The notes: a model not told the origin generated them from the sequence alone. A DNA stretch of 29,293 nt from an uncultured Lachnospiraceae bacterium (GCA_910586605.1 CAJUJR010000036.1:1-29293); one strand, 5' to 3'. Counted from the stretch's first letter, positions 7,939-16,395 are shown. Numbers and translations are program-made.

Positions 7939-8877
7939 ATGTATGAGAAGCGGACGGACCTTGCTATTGAAGTACGGGAGAGTTTCCCTAAGGATGATGT
8001 TGAGATAGAGGGAGTTCTTCTTCAGAAAGAGCGGCATGGGCAAGTGTGGGTGACTACTGTGGACATCAGAAATGAAAAAGGGGCAAGTGATATGAAAAAG
8101 CCTATTGGAACGTATGTCACATTGGAGTTCCCGATGGGAAGTTATCAGACGGATGATTTAAAAAAAAGTAGGGAAACTGTTATTATACAGATAAAAAAAG
8201 TCATACAGAAGATGATTCAGCAAATTGAAAAAGAAGAGAAGAAGGCATGTCCATTATTGTTATTATCTGGGCTTGGAAACCGTTTTGCAACGCCAGATGC
8301 GTTAGGACCATATGTTTTAGAAAATATTACGATGAACCGTCATGTAAAGAGAGAATTTGGAGATGTCTTTGATACGAAAGGAAGGGTATTATGTGGCATT
8401 TCCCCAGGGGTAATGTCTCAAACAGGGATGGAAAGCCGTGAAATTTTAAATGGGATTGCAGCAAGGGTAAAGCCTGATGTGTTACTTGTTGTGGATGCCT
8501 TGGCATCACGTAGTGTAAACCGCCTTTGTAGGACAATCCAGATTACGAATACTGGGATTTCACCAGGGGCTGGAATTGGAAATAACCGGAATAAAATTAA
8601 TAAAGAAACAATAGGTGTTCCTGTAATTGCGATTGGCGTCCCAACTGTAGTAGATGCTGGGACAATAATTTATGAAGCGTTAGAAAATGCATTATCAAAG
8701 GAAGGATATCAGGAAGAAGAAATTTTTCAATTTTTTCAGTCAATTGCAAGCAAAGAAACAAAAGATTTATTTGTGACGCCAAAAGATATTGATGAGGAAA
8801 TACGTCAGGTAGGGATGATGATAGCAGAAGGGGTAGCTGCTTATGCAGAGGAATGTGAAGTACCAAGAAGCGTATGA
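7939..8877 (+). CDS. gpr: Germination protease GPR (spore endopeptidase)
   Basis: An atypical aspartic protease that degrades small acid-soluble spore proteins early in germination, made as a zymogen in the forespore. 312 residues from ATG 7939, with AAAGGGGG 8 nt upstream; an upstream in-frame ATG at 7885 lacks such a site. The N terminus YEKRTDLAIEVRE is the conserved propeptide/self-cleavage region. Likely catalytic aspartates are Asp120 (TPDALGP) and Asp186 (VVDALASRS), matching Asp127 and Asp193 of the Bacillus megaterium enzyme. NTGISPGAGIGNNR and GVPTVVDAGT are also typical. It is followed by spoIIP and lepA as in Bacillus, but separated from spoIIP by about 500 bp. Confidence 0.96.
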   Translation: MYEKRTDLAIEVRESFPKDDVEIEGVLLQKERHGQVWVTTVDIRNEKGASDMKKPIGTYVTLEFPMGSYQTDDLKKSRETVIIQIKKVIQKMIQQIEKEEKKACPLLLLSGLGNRFATPDALGPYVLENITMNRHVKREFGDVFDTKGRVLCGISPGVMSQTGMESREILNGIAARVKPDVLLVVDALASRSVNRLCRTIQITNTGISPGAGIGNNRNKINKETIGVPVIAIGVPTVVDAGTIIYEALENALSKEGYQEEEIFQFFQSIASKETKDLFVTPKDIDEEIRQVGMMIAEGVAAYAEECEVPRSV

Positions 8878-8935
8878 AAGCCAAATGCCTCACTGCCAAG
8901 CGACGGGGCATGGCGGAGCTTTTCTTTGGCAAGTT

Positions 8936-9107
8936 CGCCCTAAGGAACTGTAAATAAATTATTTTATCATTTTGCTTGTCTATTTCTTCGATTGCACATG
9001 TCAAAAATCCTCAGCGTAGCCCGCTACGCCTACGTTTTTTGACATGCACCCTCAAAGAAATATCCAGCGCAAACTGACAATTAATTTATTTACAGTTCCT
9101 AAGGGCG
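8936..9107. repeat. 172-bp palindromic element with 26-bp terminal inverted repeats (MITE-like)
   Basis: The left end 8936-8961 (CGCCCTAAGGAACTGTAAAT, then AAATTA) and the reverse complement of 9082-9107 match at 25 of 26 positions. Inner parts also pair: CATGTCAAAAA (8997-9007) with TTTTTTGACATG (9035-9046), and a central GCGTAGC/GCTACGC hairpin, so the whole element folds as one long imperfect stem. It has no ORF of its own. The form (short, terminal repeats, strong secondary structure, intergenic) suits a non-autonomous mobile element or a structured RNA. I recall similar ACTGTAAATAAATTA-ended elements in Lachnospiraceae but cannot verify that here. Confidence 0.75.
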
Positions 9108-9300
9108 GGGGATTTGGCTCTAGCGGCAGTCGCCAAACGGACATTTAAGAATGTCTGCTTGGCTCGTTGCTTTGCGGGAATAAAAATAATATTCCCACCA
9201 TACCTCTAAATTTGGAACAAATCTCCTGCAAAGTGTGAAACGCATCTTATAAAAAGCAATTTTAAACTCGCTCTAAGGTGCTTAAATAGAATTACAATAA
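9108..9300. other. Non-coding stretch between the 172-bp element and spoIIP
   Basis: I see no credible gene. It holds three small hairpins: TTTGGC/GCCAAA around 9113-9138, GACATT/AATGTC near 9140-9156, and GGGAATA/TATTCCC at 9176-9196. None has a terminating T tract. Confidence 0.5.
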
Positions 9301-9301
9301 T

Positions 9302-9330
9302 TCATATAGGAGATAAGGGAGGCATATAAT
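9302..9330 (+). promoter_or_regulatory. Probable sigma-E promoter of spoIIP
   Basis: TCATATA (9302-9308), a 14-bp spacer, then CATATAAT (9323-9330). This is one mismatch per box from the Bacillus sigma-E consensus (TCATATT, 13-15 bp, CATACAAT). The predicted start of transcription is about 35-40 nt before the spoIIP ATG. spoIIP is known to be transcribed in the mother cell. Confidence 0.6.
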
Positions 9331-9373
9331 AATACAGTGTAGGAATGGGCAAAGTGAAAGGTTTGGGAAAATT

Positions 9374-10828
9374 ATGGAAAAATCAAAGAACAGGAAAAAT
9401 GTTTCTGGCTTTTATATTTTCTTAGTTATTGTGTTTTTTATTTGGACAGGTATTCTTTTGTGGTCTGGTTTAAAACAGTCTCATGTCAGTGACAGGCTGC
9501 AAAAGGAGGTTGTAAAACTTTTTATAGAAAAAGGTGGTTCTAAGGCGGATCTTCTGGATTATCTACAGGCAGACAGCAGCACATCTGCTTTTGCCAGAAG
9601 GTCATTATCCCAAACGGGCGCTTTGGCTTATTTAATCCAAAATGAGGGAGAAATCCCAGAAGAGTCCCAGAATCAGGTAGTGGAACTTGTTTCACTTTTT
9701 TCAGGGAAAAATACAAATGAAGTTTTTTGGAGTACTGCTGCCAGCCAAAAGGCAAAGGAAATGGAGCTTTTTTGGAAATCAGACAAGAAAATTGCTCAGT
9801 TAGAAGGGAAAGAAAAGATATTGGCATCCAAGGAAAAAGAAAATGGCTCTGGAGTAAATAAAGAAGAAAAAGAAACAGAGGAGGAGACAGAGTCTCCGCA
9901 AACAGAAAAACTAGCTGTACCAACGCAAAGCATTGTGCTCTTCCAAAATGGAAGTCCAGATATCACATCTATAAATAATGGAATCCTTAAACAGGAGAAC
10001 GAAGATAATGATACTGTAGCTTGCGATGGGAAAAAAGAACTTGCAGCAAATTTAGATATGATTTATAAATTAGAGAAAAGTTACAGCCGTTCTTATTTAT
10101 TACAGAAATTTTTTATAACCGATTCATCTACTTCAATTGATAATGCTATATTCCAGACAAAAGAACTGTTAAATATGGATTTGACGGTAAAAAAGAAAAA
10201 AGAGCCGCAGATTTTAATTTTACATACGCATGGCGCGTCTGAAGCATTTGTAGATAGCAGGAAAGGGAAAAAGGAGGATTCTATTATAGGGGTTGGAACA
10301 GAGTTAGCCAGGATTTTATCAGAGAAATATGGCTATCAGGTTCTGCATGATAAGACAGAGTATGATAAAATTAATGGTAAAATTGACCGCAATAAAGCAT
10401 ATAACAATGCATATAACGGCTTACAAAAGACTTTGAAAAAATATCCTTCGATTGATATTGTGATTGATTTGCACCGGGATGGAGTTGGGAATAATGTGAA
10501 AAGGACAACAGTGATTGATGGGAAAAGGACGGCACAGGCTATGTTTTTTAATGGATTGTCGCGCAATGCTTCTGGTGACATTGCCTATCTGCAGAATGAT
10601 AACTTACAGGGAAACCTTGCCTTTAGCCTTCAATTAAAGATTGCCTCCATGAAGCGTTTTGCTGATTTTGCCCGCCCTGTTTATCTAAAAGGCTACCGTT
10701 ATAATATGCATTTCCGCAAGCGTTATACATTAATAGAGCTTGGCAATGAAAACAATACAATCCAGGAGCAGAAAAATGCCGCCGCCCCTCTTGCTATGGT
10801 GATTGATGCTGTTTTACAGGGGAAGTAG
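9374..10828 (+). CDS. spoIIP: Stage II sporulation protein P (peptidoglycan amidase/endopeptidase)
   Basis: Part of the SpoIIDMP machine that digests septal peptidoglycan for engulfment. 484 residues, longer than the roughly 400 of Bacillus. One membrane segment lies at about residues 12-32 with the rest outside. A low-complexity Lys/Glu linker (about 150-182) accounts for much of the extra length. The catalytic SpoIIP domain covers about 270-484, with His284-Thr-His286...Glu290 (LHTHGASEAF), DxxxIGVGTELARIL, and Asp365-Leu-His367-Arg-Asp (VIDLHRD); a late ELGNENNT completes the metal site region. The ribosome site is weak (GGGA 8 nt before ATG). It follows gpr and precedes lepA, as in Bacillus, with its own sigma-E-like promoter. 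Confidence 0.94.
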   Translation: MEKSKNRKNVSGFYIFLVIVFFIWTGILLWSGLKQSHVSDRLQKEVVKLFIEKGGSKADLLDYLQADSSTSAFARRSLSQTGALAYLIQNEGEIPEESQNQVVELVSLFSGKNTNEVFWSTAASQKAKEMELFWKSDKKIAQLEGKEKILASKEKENGSGVNKEEKETEEETESPQTEKLAVPTQSIVLFQNGSPDITSINNGILKQENEDNDTVACDGKKELAANLDMIYKLEKSYSRSYLLQKFFITDSSTSIDNAIFQTKELLNMDLTVKKKKEPQILILHTHGASEAFVDSRKGKKEDSIIGVGTELARILSEKYGYQVLHDKTEYDKINGKIDRNKAYNNAYNGLQKTLKKYPSIDIVIDLHRDGVGNNVKRTTVIDGKRTAQAMFFNGLSRNASGDIAYLQNDNLQGNLAFSLQLKIASMKRFADFARPVYLKGYRYNMHFRKRYTLIELGNENNTIQEQKNAAAPLAMVIDAVLQGK

Positions 10829-10857
10829 TTGTTTGGGAAAAAATTTTATGCTACAAT
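10829..10857 (+). promoter_or_regulatory. Sigma-A promoter of lepA-hemW
   Basis: TTGTTT (10829-10834), 17 bp, TACAAT (10852-10857), beginning directly after the spoIIP stop codon. It gives lepA housekeeping transcription independent of the sporulation genes upstream. Confidence 0.65.
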
Positions 10858-10899
10858 ATAGCGGCGTGGAAAAAATGTATTGTTGGAAAGGACAAAAGA

Positions 10900-12714
10900 A
10901 TGGAAAAAATAGAGCAGTCGCATATTCGGAATTTTTGCATTGTGGCGCATATTGACCACGGGAAGTCTACATTGGCAGACCGTATTATTGAAAAAACCGG
11001 GCTTTTAACAAGCCGTGAGATGCAGGCGCAGGTTCTGGATAATATGGATTTGGAGCGGGAGCGCGGTATTACAATTAAGGCGCAGACTGTCCGTATTGTA
11101 TATCAGGCAAAAAATGGTGAGGAATATATTTTTAATCTAATAGATACGCCGGGGCATGTTGATTTTAACTATGAGGTTTCCCGGAGCCTGGCAGCCTGTG
11201 AAGGGGCAATTCTAATTGTTGATGCCGCACAGGGGATTGAAGCACAGACATTGGCAAACTGTTATCTGGCCTTAGACCATGATTTAGAAATTATGCCTGT
11301 CATTAATAAAATTGATTTGCCTAGCGCAGAGCCGGACAGGGTAAAAGAAGAGATTGAGGATGTCATTGGGCTGGATGCCTCAGACGCCCCTTTGGTTTCG
11401 GCGAAGATGGGCACAAACATTGAAGAGGTATTAGAGCAAATTGTAACAAAAATCCCGGCGCCTTCCGGTGATGAAAATGCGCCGCTTTGCGCCTTGATTT
11501 TTGATTCAATTTATGATGCATATAAAGGGGTTATTATCTTTTGCCGGCTTTTTGACGGTTCGGTAAAAAAAGGGCAGGAAATTCAAATGATGGCAACTGG
11601 TGCAAAAGCAGAAGTTGTAGAAGTTGGGATTTTTGGGGCAGGCCAGTTTATTCCGTCTGATGAACTGTCAGCAGGTATGGTTGGATATATTACGGCAAGC
11701 CTAAAAAATGTGCAGGATACGCGTGTGGGCGATACTGTAACGCTTGCGAAAAATCCATGTAAAGAGGCGCTCCCAGGTTATAAGAAAGTGCTCCCAATGG
11801 TGTATTGTGGGCTTTATCCTTCCGATGGTGCAAAATATAATGACCTCCGGGATGCTTTGGAAAAGCTGCAGTTAAATGATGCTGCGCTGCAGTTTGAAGC
11901 AGAAACTTCTATTGCATTGGGGTTTGGGTTCCGTTGTGGTTTTTTGGGGCTTCTCCATCTGGAAATTATCCAAGAGCGTTTGGAAAGGGAATATAACCTT
12001 GATTTGGTGACAACAGCCCCAGGCGTTGTTTACCATGTTTATAAGACAAATGGGGAGATGCTAGAGGTAACCAACCCATCAAACCTGCCAGACCCATCGG
12101 AGATTGAGCATATGGAAGAACCTGTTGTTTCAGCAGAAATTATGGTGACAACAGAGTATGTTGGGGCGATTATGTCCCTCTGCCAGGAAAGGCGCGGCCT
12201 TTATCTGGGTATGGAATATATGGAAGAAACCAGGGCTCTTTTAAAATATGACTTGCCGTTAAATGAAATAATCTATGATTTTTTTGATGCGTTAAAATCC
12301 CGTTCCAGAGGATATGCTTCACTGGATTATGAAATGAAGGGCTATGTTCCGTCGAAACTCGTAAAACTGGATATTTTAATTAACCGGGAAGAGATTGACG
12401 CTTTATCATTTATCTTGCATGCAGATACTGCCTATGAGAGGGGCAGGAAGATGTGTGAAAAGCTGAAAAAAGAGATTCCAAGGCAGTTGTTTGAAATACC
12501 AATTCAGGCGGCAATTGGAAGTAAGATTATTGCAAGGGAAACAGTTAAGGCAATGCGTAAGGATGTACTTGCAAAATGTTATGGGGGCGATATTTCCAGG
12601 AAAAGGAAGCTTTTGGAAAAGCAGAAAGAAGGGAAGAAACGTATGCGTCAGTTTGGGAATGTAGAAATTCCACAGCAGGCGTTTATGAGCGTTTTAAAGC
12701 TAGATGAGGAGTAA
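10900..12714 (+). CDS. lepA: Elongation factor 4 (LepA), ribosome-associated GTPase
   Basis: A translational GTPase that acts on stalled or mis-translocated ribosomes and in initiation/biogenesis. 604 residues, the normal length. G-domain motifs: AHIDHGKST (residues 16-24), the switch-I region ERERGITIK, DTPGHVDF (82-89), NKIDLP, and SAKMG. Domain II, the EF-G-like domains and the LepA-specific C-terminal domain follow (YGGDISRKRKLLEKQKEG, then the FMSVL end). AAAGGA precedes the ATG. The last 11 bases overlap the hemW start, so the two are translationally coupled. Confidence 0.98.
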   Translation: MEKIEQSHIRNFCIVAHIDHGKSTLADRIIEKTGLLTSREMQAQVLDNMDLERERGITIKAQTVRIVYQAKNGEEYIFNLIDTPGHVDFNYEVSRSLAACEGAILIVDAAQGIEAQTLANCYLALDHDLEIMPVINKIDLPSAEPDRVKEEIEDVIGLDASDAPLVSAKMGTNIEEVLEQIVTKIPAPSGDENAPLCALIFDSIYDAYKGVIIFCRLFDGSVKKGQEIQMMATGAKAEVVEVGIFGAGQFIPSDELSAGMVGYITASLKNVQDTRVGDTVTLAKNPCKEALPGYKKVLPMVYCGLYPSDGAKYNDLRDALEKLQLNDAALQFEAETSIALGFGFRCGFLGLLHLEIIQERLEREYNLDLVTTAPGVVYHVYKTNGEMLEVTNPSNLPDPSEIEHMEEPVVSAEIMVTTEYVGAIMSLCQERRGLYLGMEYMEETRALLKYDLPLNEIIYDFFDALKSRSRGYASLDYEMKGYVPSKLVKLDILINREEIDALSFILHADTAYERGRKMCEKLKKEIPRQLFEIPIQAAIGSKIIARETVKAMRKDVLAKCYGGDISRKRKLLEKQKEGKKRMRQFGNVEIPQQAFMSVLKLDEE

Positions 12715-13915
12715 TTTAGGGGGACAGGGTGATAAAAAAAAGCCATTGTCGCTTTATATCCATATCCCATTTTGTGTACAGAAGTGCCTATATTGTGATT
12801 TTTTATCAGCAAAGGCTTCCAAGCAGGAAAAAGAAGCTTATGTAAAAAAGCTGTTAGAGGAGATGGAGTATTGGAAAGAAACGCTTCAAAAGGAGTATGT
12901 GATACAGACTGTTTTTCTTGGCGGCGGTACGCCTACTTGCCTTCGCGCTGAAGAACTTTTGCAGATAGGGAGGAAACTGTCTGAATTACCATTGGCATTG
13001 CAGGCTTGCAAGGAAGGGAAAGAAAAAAACGCTGTGCCGCCTTTTTTTGAATTTACGGCAGAAGCAAACCCTGGGACTCTTACAAGGGAAAAAGTGCATG
13101 CATTAAAAGAAATTGGGGTAAACCGTGTAAGCATAGGGCTTCAGTCAGTACATGGGAAAGAACTAAAAGCGCTTGGAAGAATCCATACTTACCAGGATTT
13201 CCTGGACAGCTTCCATCTTTTACGGGATTGTGGTTTTGATAATATTAATGTGGATTTGATGGCAGATATCCCAAACCAGACAGTGGAAAGTTATCAGGCA
13301 ACCTTGTCTTCTGTAACAGAATTAAGCCCAGAGCATATTTCTTCTTATAGCCTGATTGTAGAAGAAGGGACTCCTTTTTATAAGATGCAGGAAGAGGGCA
13401 AGCTGCTGCTTCCGGATGAAGAAATGGACAGGCAGATGTATTGCCTGACACAAGAGATGTTGTTGGAGAAGGGATACCAGCGGTATGAGATTTCCAATTA
13501 CGCAAGGCCGGGAAAGGAATGCCGCCATAACCTGACTTATTGGGAGATGGGGGAATATTTGGGCATTGGTCTGGGGGCTTCTTCTTATTTCAAGGGATGC
13601 CGTTTTTCTAATGTGGACAGGCAGCAGGAGTATCTTTCTTTGACTACCCGGCATTTGCAGAAGGAGAGGGACTTGCTTTCCAAAAAAGAGGAAATGGAGG
13701 AGTATGTTTTTCTGGGGCTTCGCATGAGGAAAGGAATATCTGCAGAAGACTACAAAAGACGTTTTGGAATCAGCTTTTATGAATGTTATAAAACAGTATT
13801 GCCTGTTCTTTTTGAGAATTGCCTATTGGCAGAAGATAAGAATCATGGTAGAATCTACCTGACAGATAAAGGGATTGATATTAGCAATATGGTACTTGCA
13901 GAGTTTTTGTTATAA
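12704..13915 (+). CDS. hemW: Radical-SAM heme chaperone HemW (coproporphyrinogen oxidase-like)
   Basis: 403 residues. The radical-SAM cluster motif is Cys24-x3-Cys28-x2-Cys31 (CVQKCLYCDF), preceded by SLYIHIPF. GGGTPTCL, EANPGTLT, NRVSIGLQS and the HISSYSLIVEEGTPF segment are typical of HemW/HemN. The family name is often given as oxygen-independent coproporphyrinogen oxidase, but this short type lacking the HemN-specific N terminus is regarded as a heme-transfer protein. It starts inside the lepA 3' end (ATG 12704) with no strong site of its own, pointing to coupling. In many Firmicutes hrcA-grpE-dnaK follow; here purE follows instead. Confidence 0.94.
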   Translation: MRSNLGGQGDKKKPLSLYIHIPFCVQKCLYCDFLSAKASKQEKEAYVKKLLEEMEYWKETLQKEYVIQTVFLGGGTPTCLRAEELLQIGRKLSELPLALQACKEGKEKNAVPPFFEFTAEANPGTLTREKVHALKEIGVNRVSIGLQSVHGKELKALGRIHTYQDFLDSFHLLRDCGFDNINVDLMADIPNQTVESYQATLSSVTELSPEHISSYSLIVEEGTPFYKMQEEGKLLLPDEEMDRQMYCLTQEMLLEKGYQRYEISNYARPGKECRHNLTYWEMGEYLGIGLGASSYFKGCRFSNVDRQQEYLSLTTRHLQKERDLLSKKEEMEEYVFLGLRMRKGISAEDYKRRFGISFYECYKTVLPVLFENCLLAEDKNHGRIYLTDKGIDISNMVLAEFLL

Positions 13916-13955
13916 AGCTGTAAACGGAATATAGGGCAGTAATAACAGTTTTTTT
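13915..13955 (+). terminator. Possible terminator after hemW
   Basis: AAGCTGT (13915-13921) can pair with ACAGTTT (13945-13951) including one G/T pair, and a run of T follows to 13955. The 23-nt loop is long for a canonical terminator. Confidence 0.4.
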
Positions 13956-13971
13956 GGAAATGGCCATAAAA

Positions 13972-14001
13972 TTGATATGCTATTTTTACATGCGATATGT
14001 T
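13972..14001 (+). promoter_or_regulatory. Weak candidate promoter of purE
   Basis: TTGATA (13972-13977), 18 bp, TATGTT (13996-14001; 4/6). It is the best match in the gap after hemW. There is no sign of a purine riboswitch fold in the 60-nt leader it would give. Confidence 0.35.
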
Positions 14002-14062
14002 TGCTTGGCTTTATTTTTATGGGAATAACAATATTATAGCAGATAAAGGAGGATTAAATACG

Positions 14063-14575
14063 ATGGCAAAAGTAGGAATTTTAATGGGGAGTGATTCAGA
14101 TTTACCAATTATGGGCAAAGCTGCAAAAATGTTGGAAGATTTTGGGATTGAATATGAGATGAAGGTGATTTCTGCACACAGGGAGCCAGATATTTTTGTG
14201 GATTATGCGAAAAGTGCAGAAGAACGTGGTATTGAAGTAATTATTGCAGGTGCAGGCGGTGCGGCGCATCTTCCAGGGATGTGTGCGGCAATTTTTCCTC
14301 TTCCTGTCATTGGGGTGCCAATTCATACAAAGACATTGGGCGGGGTAGATTCCCTGTATTCGATTGTACAGATGCCTTCTGGCATTCCTGTGGCAACGGT
14401 AGCGATTGACGGTGCGGCAAATGCGGCTATCTTAGCGGCAAAAATGCTTTCTATCCATGATAAAGAGCTTCGCGATAAACTGGCAGAATATAAAGAATCC
14501 TTGAAAAACCAGGTAGTGGCAAAAGACGATAAACTTCAGTCTGTAGGATATGAGGCATATTTGGAACAGATGTAG
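14063..14575 (+). CDS. purE: N5-carboxyaminoimidazole ribonucleotide mutase (class I PurE)
   Basis: Converts N5-CAIR to CAIR in de novo purine synthesis. 170 residues from ATG 14063, with AAAGGAGG (14045-14052) 10 nt upstream; an in-frame ATG at 13997 lies before that site and is rejected. GSDSDLP (start), SAHREPD, and the glycine-rich AGAGGAAHLPGM loop are the class I PurE signature. It stands alone here: no purK or other pur genes flank it, unlike the usual pur operon. A terminator and a REP-like palindrome follow directly. Confidence 0.96.
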   Translation: MAKVGILMGSDSDLPIMGKAAKMLEDFGIEYEMKVISAHREPDIFVDYAKSAEERGIEVIIAGAGGAAHLPGMCAAIFPLPVIGVPIHTKTLGGVDSLYSIVQMPSGIPVATVAIDGAANAAILAAKMLSIHDKELRDKLAEYKESLKNQVVAKDDKLQSVGYEAYLEQM

Positions 14576-14608
14576 AAAGCAAAAAAGCCTCTGGTTTTTG
14601 TAGGTGAA

Positions 14609-14631
14609 CCGCTACGTTATAGTGGGTTTTT
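14609..14631 (+). terminator. Rho-independent terminator of purE
   Basis: CCGCTA (14609-14614) pairs with TAGTGG (14620-14625), one G/T pair, across a 5-nt loop, followed by GTTTTT. It lies 34 bp after the purE stop. Confidence 0.55.
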
Positions 14632-14680
14632 CTAGGGCGTGTTTGAAAGTTCCCAGTATGAATTTTCAAACACGCCCTAG
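14632..14680. repeat. REP-like 49-bp palindrome, full copy
   Basis: CTAGGGCGTGTTTGAAA (14632-14648) is perfectly inverted at 14664-14680 around a 15-nt spacer. Half copies of the same sequence occur at 22311-22327 and 25049-25061. It sits between the purE terminator and the prfC terminator and begins immediately after the purE T tract. Confidence 0.85.
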
Positions 14681-14684
14681 AAGT

Positions 14685-14719
14685 GAAAAAAGGCACCGCT
14701 TGTGCTGGCGCCCTTTTTA
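14685..14719 (-). terminator. Terminator of prfC, possibly bidirectional
   Basis: On the minus strand GGGCGCC (14713-14707) pairs with GGTGCCT (14697-14691) through five Watson-Crick and two G/T pairs, followed by six T. On the plus strand the same hairpin is followed by TTTTTA, so it can also work from the purE side. Confidence 0.75.
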
Positions 14720-14730
14720 TCAGTAATTCT

Positions 14731-16329
14731 TTAATTTTTCTTAAATTCTAAAAGTTCCAGCCCTTCATTATCTTCCAGGACCATACGGATCATCCAGTCA
14801 TTGACAAAGAGGAGGAGCGGATTGCCTTTCATATCCTTTACGGCTTTGACGTTATTCAAACGTTTTAGTTTGGTGACATCAGTGGAAGGATCGCCCACCC
14901 AGCGTATATAACCATATGGAAGGGATTCCAGGCGGATTTCGCAGCCATATTCATTTTCCAGGCGGTATTTTAAGACATCAAATTGAAGGACGCCTACTAC
15001 GCCGACAATGATTTCTGACATTCCAGCCGTATATTCCTGGAAAATCTGAATAGCGCCTTCTTGTGCAATCTGTGTAATCCCTTTTACAAATTGTTTCCGC
15101 TTCATGGAATTAAGCTGGACAACTCGGCAGAAATGTTCTGGGGCAAACGTTGGGATGCCTTCATATTCAAAATGGCTGCCAGAGAGCGTAACAGTATCGC
15201 CTATGGAAAAGATGCCAGGGTCAAACACACCTATGACATCTCCAGCATATGCTTCAGAGATTACCTGGCGTTCTTGCGCCATAATCTGCTGCGGCTGGGA
15301 AAGCTTTAGCTTGCGTTTGCTTTGGACATGGTAGACTTCTTTTTCTGCATCAAATTTACCAGAACAGACACGCATAAATGCAATCCTGTCCCTGTGTGCC
15401 TTATTCATATTTGCCTGGATTTTAAAGACAAATGCAGAAAAATCATTTTCCAGGGGGTCGATTTTCCCTTCGTTAGAAAGCCTTGGGAGCGGGGAAGTAG
15501 TCATTTCCAGAAAATATTTTAAAAATGTTTCCACGCCAAAGGTAGTCAGTGCAGAACCAAAAAATACAGGAGAAAGTTCTCCATTTTGCACCAGTTCCAA
15601 ATCAAGTGGGTCACTGGCGCCGTCAAGAAGTTCAATTTCCTCTACAAGCTGGTCGTATAAATCTTCTGTAGCAAGTTCTTTTAGCGCAGGATCTGCAATA
15701 TCATAGTCGGTTTCTGCCGCTGATTTTGAGCCTCCTGTTGAAACTGCCTGGAAGGTACGGACTGTTTTTGCCCTGCGGTCATAAATCCCTTTAAAATTTT
15801 TGCCAGAGCCAATTGGCCAGTTAACCGGGCAAGTACGGATACCAAGGACAGATTCAATGTCGTCTAACAGTTCAAAAGAATCCCTTGCATCACGATCCAT
15901 CTTATTGATAAATGTGAAAATAGGGATATGCCGCATTACGCAGACCTTAAATAATTTTATTGTCTGCGCTTCCACACCTTTGGATGCATCAATTACCATA
16001 ACAGCAGAATCCGCTGCCATCAGGGTGCGGTAAGTATCTTCAGAGAAGTCCTGATGTCCTGGTGTATCTAGGATATTGATGCAAAAACCATCATAATTAA
16101 ATTGTAAAACGGAAGATGTAACAGAAATACCACGTTCTTTTTCAATTTCCATCCAGTCTGACACGGCATATTTGGAATTTGCCTTTCCTTTAACAGAGCC
16201 GGCAGTATTAATTGCACCGCCATATAACAGGAATTTTTCTGTCAATGTTGTCTTGCCTGCATCAGGATGCGAGATGATTGCAAATGTCCTGCGTTTTTTT
16301 ATTTCGTTTGTAATGGAGTTGTTTGCCAT
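14731..16329 (-). CDS. prfC: Peptide chain release factor 3
   Basis: A GTPase that recycles RF1/RF2 from the ribosome after termination. 532 residues from ATG 16329, with TGAGGATT upstream; in-frame upstream ATGs lack such a site. G-domain motifs: SHPDAGKTT (residues 20-28), the switch region EKERGISVTSS, DTPGHQDFSEDTYRTL, and NKMDRDARD. The EF-Tu-like domain II and the RF3 C-terminal domain (FVKGITQIAQEGAIQIF, VVGVLQFDVLKYRLENEYG) are present, which separates it from EF-G. It is a single-gene unit with its own promoter and terminator. Confidence 0.97.
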   Translation of the reverse strand: MANNSITNEIKKRRTFAIISHPDAGKTTLTEKFLLYGGAINTAGSVKGKANSKYAVSDWMEIEKERGISVTSSVLQFNYDGFCINILDTPGHQDFSEDTYRTLMAADSAVMVIDASKGVEAQTIKLFKVCVMRHIPIFTFINKMDRDARDSFELLDDIESVLGIRTCPVNWPIGSGKNFKGIYDRRAKTVRTFQAVSTGGSKSAAETDYDIADPALKELATEDLYDQLVEEIELLDGASDPLDLELVQNGELSPVFFGSALTTFGVETFLKYFLEMTTSPLPRLSNEGKIDPLENDFSAFVFKIQANMNKAHRDRIAFMRVCSGKFDAEKEVYHVQSKRKLKLSQPQQIMAQERQVISEAYAGDVIGVFDPGIFSIGDTVTLSGSHFEYEGIPTFAPEHFCRVVQLNSMKRKQFVKGITQIAQEGAIQIFQEYTAGMSEIIVGVVGVLQFDVLKYRLENEYGCEIRLESLPYGYIRWVGDPSTDVTKLKRLNNVKAVKDMKGNPLLLFVNDWMIRMVLEDNEGLELLEFKKN

Positions 16330-16360
16330 AATAATCCTCATTTCTGCGTAAAATTCATTC

Positions 16361-16384
16361 AATATTTAACCGCCTTAGTAATAG
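16361..16384 (-). repeat. Single arm of the TATTACTTCGGC repeat family in the prfC leader
   Basis: Read on the minus strand, CTATTACTAAGGCGGTTAAA closely matches the inner arm of the 162-bp palindrome (TATTACTTCGGCGATTAAAT): 18 of 21 aligned bases by eye. It lies between the prfC promoter and start codon, so it is likely transcribed. Confidence 0.5.
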
Positions 16385-16395
16385 TAACGACAAAG

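Noticed and set aside
8597..9004. A 135-codon minus-strand reading frame over the gpr 3' end
   Set aside because: It is antisense to well-conserved gpr sequence, begins inside the palindromic element, has no ribosome site and no recognisable domain.
14731..16330. Several 60-80-codon plus-strand frames inside prfC
   Set aside because: They are antisense shadows of a highly conserved GTPase and lack ribosome sites and family similarity.
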